The position numbers were made by a program, and so were the translations under genes. Below are positions 32,139 through 36,121 of a stretch of 36,121 bases of DNA, one piece after another. The first letter of the stretch is position 1. The number at the start of each line of letters is the position of its first letter. The DNA comes from Candidatus Binataceae bacterium (GTDB taxonomy: Bacteria; Desulfobacterota; Binatia; Binatales; Binataceae): assembly GCA_030038355.1 (NCBI GenBank), contig JASHPB010000131.1, positions 1 to 36,121 on the forward strand, in the 5' to 3' direction. The notes beneath the pieces were generated by a model. That model had not been told where the DNA came from. It worked only from the letters and a program-made list of their open reading frames with translations, and did not search any database.

Positions 32139-33242
32139 ATGGCATCAATAGTCGATATCATTTACGCCGAACGCACGACGGCCAGCGTAGGCGCCGACGT
32201 ATCTGGCGAGGCGCTCTGGCTCTCGGGCTTGGATTTCGAACGGGTCAGCGGATGGGCGCATAGGTCCGAGGGGTTCTGCAAAGCAGACGTTTGCATCCCG
32301 GTGCCGCCGGCGCGCGCGCGCGAACTGATCGCCGGCAACCGCTACAACCTCATCGCGCTGGCAGGCCTGCTCGGACAGCCCGTAGTTGCGGATAAAGCTC
32401 ACGGCGTCTGGTGTATCGGCGAGACGGCCGCGGAGCGCCAGCGCGCGCTCACTTCGCTCAACGCTCCGGATTTCGAGCTGCCCGATCTCTCCGGCCGCGC
32501 TCATCGGCTTTCCGACTATCGCGGCAAGAAGGTGCTGCTGGTCTCGTGGGCCTCGTGGTGAGGATGCCGCATGGACCTGCCCGTGTGGCAGGCTCTCTAC
32601 GAAGAGCTCGGGCCGAAGGGCTTTGTGCCGTTCGCGGTTGCTTTCGACTCCGGCGGCAATGCCGCAGCGGAGCCATGGATCAGCGCGGCGAATTCAACTT
32701 ATCCGTGCGTCATAGATCGTAAACATATTGTCGCCGAACTCTATGACATGGTGAACGTGCCGAGCGCCGTCTGGATCGACGAGCAGGGCGTGATCGTGCG
32801 CCCGAGCGAGCCGGCGGGCGTGACCGACGCGTTCCGCAAAATGGATCGCGTCAATTTCTCGATTCCGCCAGCTGCGCTCGCCGAACTGCAAGGCAAGCGC
32901 AAGGCCTACCAGGATGCGCTCCGCGACTGGATCGTCAACGGAAGTGCCAGCCGCTTCGCGCCTAAGCGCGATGACCTGGTGCGCCGCCTGCACACTCCTA
33001 GCGACGCAGACGTGCGCGCCGCGGCGAATTTCCGGCTAGGCGAGCATCTCGCCGAGCGTGGGCATCGCGATGCCGCCAAGCCTTACTTCGAGGAGGCCAA
33101 GCGGCTTCGCCCCGAGAGCTGGAATTACAAGCGCCAGGCGTGGGCGCTCGAGGACCCGATGAAGGCGGGCGGGCCAGAATTCTGGGCCGCGGTCGATGCG
33201 CTCGGCGCGGGCAGATATTACCCAGGTCCCGACGATATCTAG
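32139..33242 (+). CDS. Selenocysteine-containing thioredoxin-fold (redoxin) protein with UGA codon
   Basis: The frame is continuous from ATG 32139 (GGAGA upstream) to the stop at 33242 except for one TGA at 32559-32561. Read as selenocysteine it gives a 367-residue protein with U141. Residues about 110-230 form a TlpA/AhpC-like redoxin domain: F-E-L-P-D-L-S-G-R, V-L-L-V-S-W-A-S-W then U-G-C-R-M-D-L-P, and the cis-proline loop N-V-P-S-A-V-W-I-D-E-Q-G (P208). U141 sits at the attacking Cys position of thioredoxin-like proteins, with C143 as resolving partner. Residues 1-105 form an extra domain with Cys 48, 53 and 88 that I do not recognise; the C-terminus contains a TPR-like helix pair. The alternatives, a nonsense mutation or two separate genes, would not explain TGA exactly at the active site followed by a SECIS-like hairpin. 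Ordinary gene calling would report 32139-32561 and 32571-33242 instead. Confidence 0.88.
32562..32595 (+). promoter_or_regulatory. Bacterial SECIS-like hairpin after the UGA codon
   Basis: Fourteen bases after the UGA, CCTGCC (32576-32581) pairs perfectly with GGCAGG (32587-32592) around the 5-base loop CGTGT. The loop starts 20 bases after the UGA and has a G in its second position. Distance, stem and loop fit the published general model for bacterial SECIS elements, in which SelB binds the hairpin to deliver Sec-tRNA. The hairpin is inside the coding region (M-D-L-P-V-W-Q-A), as expected for bacteria. Confidence 0.75.
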
Positions 33243-33262
33243 GGTCTGCTAAGCTCGTCAAC

Positions 33263-34165
33263 GTGGCGTCGCACAACGAGCGGCTGTTGGTAATCGGCTA
33301 TGGCTCGCTGCTGAGCGGCTATGGCCTCGTCGGTCCGCGGCGCAAGGCCGAGAGCCGTCTCTATGCGCTCGACGCCGAACCGCTGGTGCTCGCCAACGCC
33401 AAGCGCGGCCTCGCCAAATGGTCGAGCCACGGCAACTACTTCGCGATGGATATCGAGCCGATCGATCGCGCCAGGCCGATAACAGGGCATCCGGCACGCC
33501 GCGGCCGCGAGGGAATCGGTGCGATTCTGCTCACGTTCGATCGCTCGCAGGCGCGGAAGATCGCGCGCCGCGAGGAATACGGCCCCGACATCTTCGAGAA
33601 GCTGCTCGCGCTCGCCGATCGCAAAACGCTGAGCATCGGAGAATTTCTCGCGCGCGTGGCAGACGAGACCAATCACGATCTGCTCGCGTATCGTACGGCG
33701 CTCAGGGCGCTCGTCGGACAGACTTCGCCCGGCTACATCTTTCATCCGGTCGCGCTCGATGATGGGCGTGTCGCGATAATCGCGATCGGCTCGGGCTTCG
33801 AGGGCAGCGGCGATGCAGAGGTGATCTCGTGGCGGCGTCATTACGGGATCGAGCGCGTGATGGCGCTCGGCGAGGCGCTCGCAGTGACGAAATTCGAAAT
33901 CGATCGCGGGGGCCAATTCGAATATATCGCCGAATGCCTGCTCGGCGGCTTGCATGGTATCGACGTCGGCGATCTCATCGAACCTTTCGATCTCGCGGGC
34001 GAAGCGGCGCGCGAGCTGGTGGTCCGGCTTGCGCGTGCAGCCGAGGGCGAAGCGGCGCGATTCGCCGAGGCGACCTCGCTCGACGCCGCCCGCTACCAGA
34101 GCCGCTTCGCCAACGGACCGATCGCGGCGTTGGCGCGGCTTCTCTCGTCCAAGCAGGGCGGGTAA
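33263..34165 (+). CDS. Gamma-glutamylcyclotransferase-like fold protein
   Basis: This 300-residue protein begins with L-L-V-I-G-Y-G-S-L-L-S-G-Y-G, matching the Y-G-S-L signature of the gamma-glutamylcyclotransferase fold that binds the gamma-glutamyl group. Later residues include a conserved-looking R-E-E-Y-G at about 110, near where the family acid sits. The protein is longer than typical 150-180 residue enzymes, with a C-terminal helical region of unknown role. The GTG at 33263 is preferred: it gives a short N-terminus and lies 20 bp after the selenoprotein stop, whereas the longer frame from 33140 overlaps that gene. Glutathione or gamma-glutamyl metabolism would fit a redox neighbour, but the activity is inferred only from the motif. 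Confidence 0.65.
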   Translation: MASHNERLLVIGYGSLLSGYGLVGPRRKAESRLYALDAEPLVLANAKRGLAKWSSHGNYFAMDIEPIDRARPITGHPARRGREGIGAILLTFDRSQARKIARREEYGPDIFEKLLALADRKTLSIGEFLARVADETNHDLLAYRTALRALVGQTSPGYIFHPVALDDGRVAIIAIGSGFEGSGDAEVISWRRHYGIERVMALGEALAVTKFEIDRGGQFEYIAECLLGGLHGIDVGDLIEPFDLAGEAARELVVRLARAAEGEAARFAEATSLDAARYQSRFANGPIAALARLLSSKQGG

Positions 34166-34175
34166 AGATCGAATC

Positions 34176-34676
34176 GTGGCGGAACGCTTCTCAATCCACG
34201 TTGCCAAGGAGAATCTCAAATTCTCGGCGGCGCACTTTATCGCCTATCCCGGATTTCGCGAGCCGCTGCACGGCCACAACTACCAGGTGGGAGTGAAAGT
34301 CGAGGGCCGCCTCGCGCATACCGGCTACGTGCTCGACTTCGGCCTCATCAAGAAACTCACCAAGGAGATCGTTGATCGGCTCGACGAGCGGACGATCATT
34401 CCTGCCAAGAGCGATTGCCTCGCGATTGAGATCGCCGAGCCGGGCCGCGTGCGAGTGCGCTACGAGCTCGACGAGTTCATGTTTCCTGCGGGAGACGTTG
34501 CGATGCTGCCGATCGTGCACAGCTCGGCGGAGGAGCTAGCACGCTATATCTGGAGCGAGCTGGCCTCGGCGCTTCGCTCGCGCGGCGCACTCGCCGAGGT
34601 GATCGCGATGGAAGTGTCAGTTGCCGAGGGTCCGGGCCAGGCGGCGCACTTCGCCGATGAGATCAGGCGTGGCTGA
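34176..34676 (+). CDS. PTPS-III-type 6-pyruvoyltetrahydropterin synthase homolog (predicted folate pathway)
   Basis: This 166-residue protein belongs to the PTPS/QueD family. Three zinc ligands are visible: H20 in F-S-A-A-H and H32 and H34 in L-H-G-H-N-Y. The catalytic Cys of QueD (C-x3-H-G-H) is missing; the segment reads Y-P-G-F-R-E-P-L-H-G-H-N-Y with Glu29. This F-R-E-x-L-H-G-H pattern marks PTPS-III, the Plasmodium-like group shown to replace dihydroneopterin aldolase (FolB) by producing 6-hydroxymethyldihydropterin. Other conserved blocks are G-Y-V-L-D-F, R-L-D-E-R-T-I-I-P-A and H-S-S-A-E-E-L-A-R-Y-I. The GTG at 34176 starts the protein 10 bp after the preceding stop codon. Many pipelines would call this QueD. 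It ends in a 14-bp tail-to-tail overlap with the next gene. Confidence 0.88.
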   Translation: MAERFSIHVAKENLKFSAAHFIAYPGFREPLHGHNYQVGVKVEGRLAHTGYVLDFGLIKKLTKEIVDRLDERTIIPAKSDCLAIEIAEPGRVRVRYELDEFMFPAGDVAMLPIVHSSAEELARYIWSELASALRSRGALAEVIAMEVSVAEGPGQAAHFADEIRRG

Positions 34677-35385
34677 ACCGTGACGCCATCGGCTTTCGCC
34701 GAGCGGTCCGCTTCTGCGTTTGATGCCACGGCAGTGACACGACGACGCCGAACTGTCTCTGCCATGCTTGCGCGACCGAATCAAAACTCGCACGCCCGTC
34801 GCTCGAGGAGATTCGCTGGTCCGGCGCGAGCGATACGCACCTACACCAATGATTCCACGTTGCGATGCGCTTCACGTGAGCACCGGAGTCGGTGTGAACA
34901 TCATCGCCAAATACCCGAAGTCGCGACTCAAGAAGACGTGCATCCTCTCCTAGCTCTTTTGAACTTCGATGCCCTCGTAGCTCGTCCATCCTCAGGGTTC
35001 CGACTTCACCCACCTCGGCGAGCAACTTGTTTGCGCTCGCAGAAAGTCCAACCGTCTGCCAGGCATCGGCCGCATTCCCCAGGGCATACAGCGCGCACCA
35101 TCGCGACCGGTGCACGAAGGTGGTTTTGCCGTTAACGAGCTTTAGAACAGCGACGTCCGCATGGTCTCTCAACCGATGCGAAACCATATAGATCTCGTGA
35201 CATAGCGGGTGTGCCCACCACGAGCCTCTAACCGGTGCACCGACAATCATTGTCACCAGGCTTGGCAGATTCTTGTCCGACAGCAGGAACAGCCCTAGGT
35301 CGCCAAGTGCCGTTAGCGCATCGGCCGCGCCTTTATCGACATCGATCGCATACTGTCTCATCAGAGAGATTGCTCCATCTACCAC
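34663..35385 (-). CDS. Hypothetical protein of a W-W-x-H-P family
   Basis: This 240-residue protein has a recognisable but unnamed pattern: G-S-W-W-A-H-P-x-C-H-E-I-Y (about 54-66), D-H-A-D-V-A-V-L-K-L-V-N-G-K-T-T-F-V-H-R near residue 75-92, and W-C-A-L-Y-A-L-G. I recall similar stretches in conserved hypothetical bacterial proteins; no function is known to me. There are no signal peptide or membrane segments. The C-terminal 100 residues are less conserved-looking and basic at the end. It is transcribed toward the PTPS gene and overlaps its end by 14 bp. The ATG at 35385 is the first in frame; the C-terminal part should be checked for frame decay. Confidence 0.6.
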   Translation of the reverse strand: MVDGAISLMRQYAIDVDKGAADALTALGDLGLFLLSDKNLPSLVTMIVGAPVRGSWWAHPLCHEIYMVSHRLRDHADVAVLKLVNGKTTFVHRSRWCALYALGNAADAWQTVGLSASANKLLAEVGEVGTLRMDELRGHRSSKELGEDARLLESRLRVFGDDVHTDSGAHVKRIATWNHWCRCVSLAPDQRISSSDGRASFDSVAQAWQRQFGVVVSLPWHQTQKRTARRKPMASRFSHA

Positions 35386-35810
35386 AGCGTCGCCGAAGCC
35401 CGTTTTGGTTTCAACCGCTTGCCGAGCACTCTTTTGCGGAGCAGAGGACCGGCGCGTAATCGCCCGCGGCCCCGTTGATAGCCCGTTTTACGCCGCCAGC
35501 TCGCGACCAGGATTCGCGCGCAGCTTGACGCGGTCGCGGCCGGCCGCAGCGCAAGCGAGACGCAAAACCGCTTCGACGCCACCGCCGAAAAATTGACCCT
35601 CGTAATCCGACGGCGGTCGTGCAGGCGAATGATGCTCCCCTTCCTGTGCGCGAAGGTTAGTTGAGTTTCTGATTCTGAAAACCTTTCCCGCAATCCAATC
35701 TGACCCCTCCCTTTCCCAGGGGAGCCGAGGTTTGACGCGCCGGGCGACGAGCTGAGGGTAGCAGGATCGCGCAATTCGTAGGCACGCGCGCGCTATAGTG
35801 GTCGGCGCGC
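35386..35810. other. Intergenic stretch containing repeat copy B
   Basis: No gene is supported in these 425 bases between the divergent hypothetical and YkgJ-type genes. The repeat at 35634-35743 is the only recognised element. Promoters for both flanking genes should be here, but none is clear. Confidence 0.5.
35634..35743. repeat. Dispersed intergenic repeat, copy B
   Basis: This segment matches copy A at 11731-11857 in block order: CCCCTTC, then AAGG, TTGAGTTTCTGATTC, an A-run, CAATCC, CTCCCTTTCCCAGGGGAG (itself palindromic) and GTTTGACGCGCCG. Copy B is somewhat shorter. The two copies lie 24 kb apart in the same orientation, both in intergenic DNA. Confidence 0.65.
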
Positions 35811-36121
35811 GTGAATCGTAAGAGCCAATTTTCCTACCTCTGCAATACATGCGGGCGATGCTGCCATGACAAGGTAATCGCACTCTCGCCGTACGACGTC
35901 CTGCGGCTGGCGCGCGCAGCCGGGATTGCGACGGCGGAGGCGATACTGCGCTTCACAATCCGCCGCGGATCGATTCTAAGGTTCAACGATCACGGTCGAT
36001 GCGCCGCGCTCGCTGGCGTGCGATGCAGCGTTCACGCGGGCCGTCCGCTCGCCTGCCGGATCTATCCGCTCGGCCTCGAGCGCGACGGCGATGCCGAGCG
36101 CTTCATCACGCTCGAACCGGC
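35811..36121 (+). CDS. YkgJ-type cysteine-cluster protein (partial, runs off the edge)
   Basis: From a GTG at 35811 the frame stays open to the window edge, giving about 103 residues. The N-terminus has the cluster C-N-T-C-G-R-C-C (C11, C14, C17, C18), and further Cys occur in G-R-C-A-A-L, V-R-C-S-V-H and P-L-A-C-R-I-Y-P-L. This is the layout of YkgJ-like zinc or iron-chelating cysteine-cluster proteins, whose role is not settled. An in-frame TAG at 35796 excludes a much longer N-terminus. The C-terminus is missing. Confidence 0.88.
   Translation, partial: MNRKSQFSYLCNTCGRCCHDKVIALSPYDVLRLARAAGIATAEAILRFTIRRGSILRFNDHGRCAALAGVRCSVHAGRPLACRIYPLGLERDGDAERFITLEP

Noticed and set aside
32571-33242. 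Independent 223-residue protein starting at ATG 32571
   Set aside because: Its start cuts the redoxin domain after the active-site turn; the upstream half supplies the missing strand and the frame is identical across the TGA, so it is the downstream part of the selenoprotein.
34176-34676. Annotation as QueD (6-carboxytetrahydropterin synthase)
   Set aside because: The catalytic Cys four residues before the H-G-H motif is absent and the Glu-containing PTPS-III motif is present instead.

Overview
The window is a chromosomal segment from a high-GC, probably Gram-negative bacterium. It carries MEP-pathway isoprenoid synthesis (ispE), an L25/Ctc protein with an acidic Ala-rich tail, MeaB, AddAB-type recombination nucleases and, most strikingly, a gene that appears to use UGA as selenocysteine. 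The gene mix recalls deltaproteobacterial or Candidatus Binatota genomes; that placement is a guess, since no rRNA is present.

Layout. 345-1914 (minus) is a Co-type nitrile hydratase operon (beta, alpha, activator) with ATGA overlaps. 2028-2468 is a small membrane protein. About 2469-6300 is lower in GC and gene-poor: a P-loop kinase, a stand-alone receiver domain, a frameshifted small gene, a hairpin cluster and a mannose-1-phosphate guanylyltransferase pseudogene with at least three frameshifts, ending at a tRNA-Met. It looks like a decaying accessory block next to a tRNA. 6436-8186 (minus) holds a PPP-type phosphatase and meaB. 8287-15424 (plus) is a housekeeping run: small membrane protein, ispE, tRNA-Gln, prs, rplY, dnaE. 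15748-19994 (minus) holds a secreted His/Gly-rich protein with a near-ideal terminator, a limonene-epoxide-hydrolase-like enzyme, and a three-gene ABC importer (AAA-associated protein, ATPase, duplicated permease) without a binding protein. 20125-25255 (plus) holds two membrane proteins with Pro/Ala/Ser tails, a SnoaL-like protein, a luciferase-like flavin monooxygenase and a MOSC protein. 25380-34676 (plus) is a tight five-gene run: addB, addA, the selenoprotein, a gamma-glutamylcyclotransferase-like protein and a PTPS-III enzyme. A convergent hypothetical gene follows, and a YkgJ-type cysteine-cluster gene runs off the right edge.

The most notable item is at 32139-33242. One continuous frame encodes a thioredoxin-fold protein whose redox motif reads W-UGA-G-C-R, where relatives would be expected to have W-C-x-C or WCxxC. 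The UGA is followed after 14 nt by a 6-bp hairpin of bacterial SECIS geometry. Standard gene calling would split this into two false proteins. Other points are a PTPS-III enzyme with Glu in the catalytic region and no Cys (predicted folate-pathway replacement of FolB), the monooxygenase and epoxide hydrolase pair, a dispersed intergenic repeat present twice, and a structured leader before tRNA-Gln/prs.
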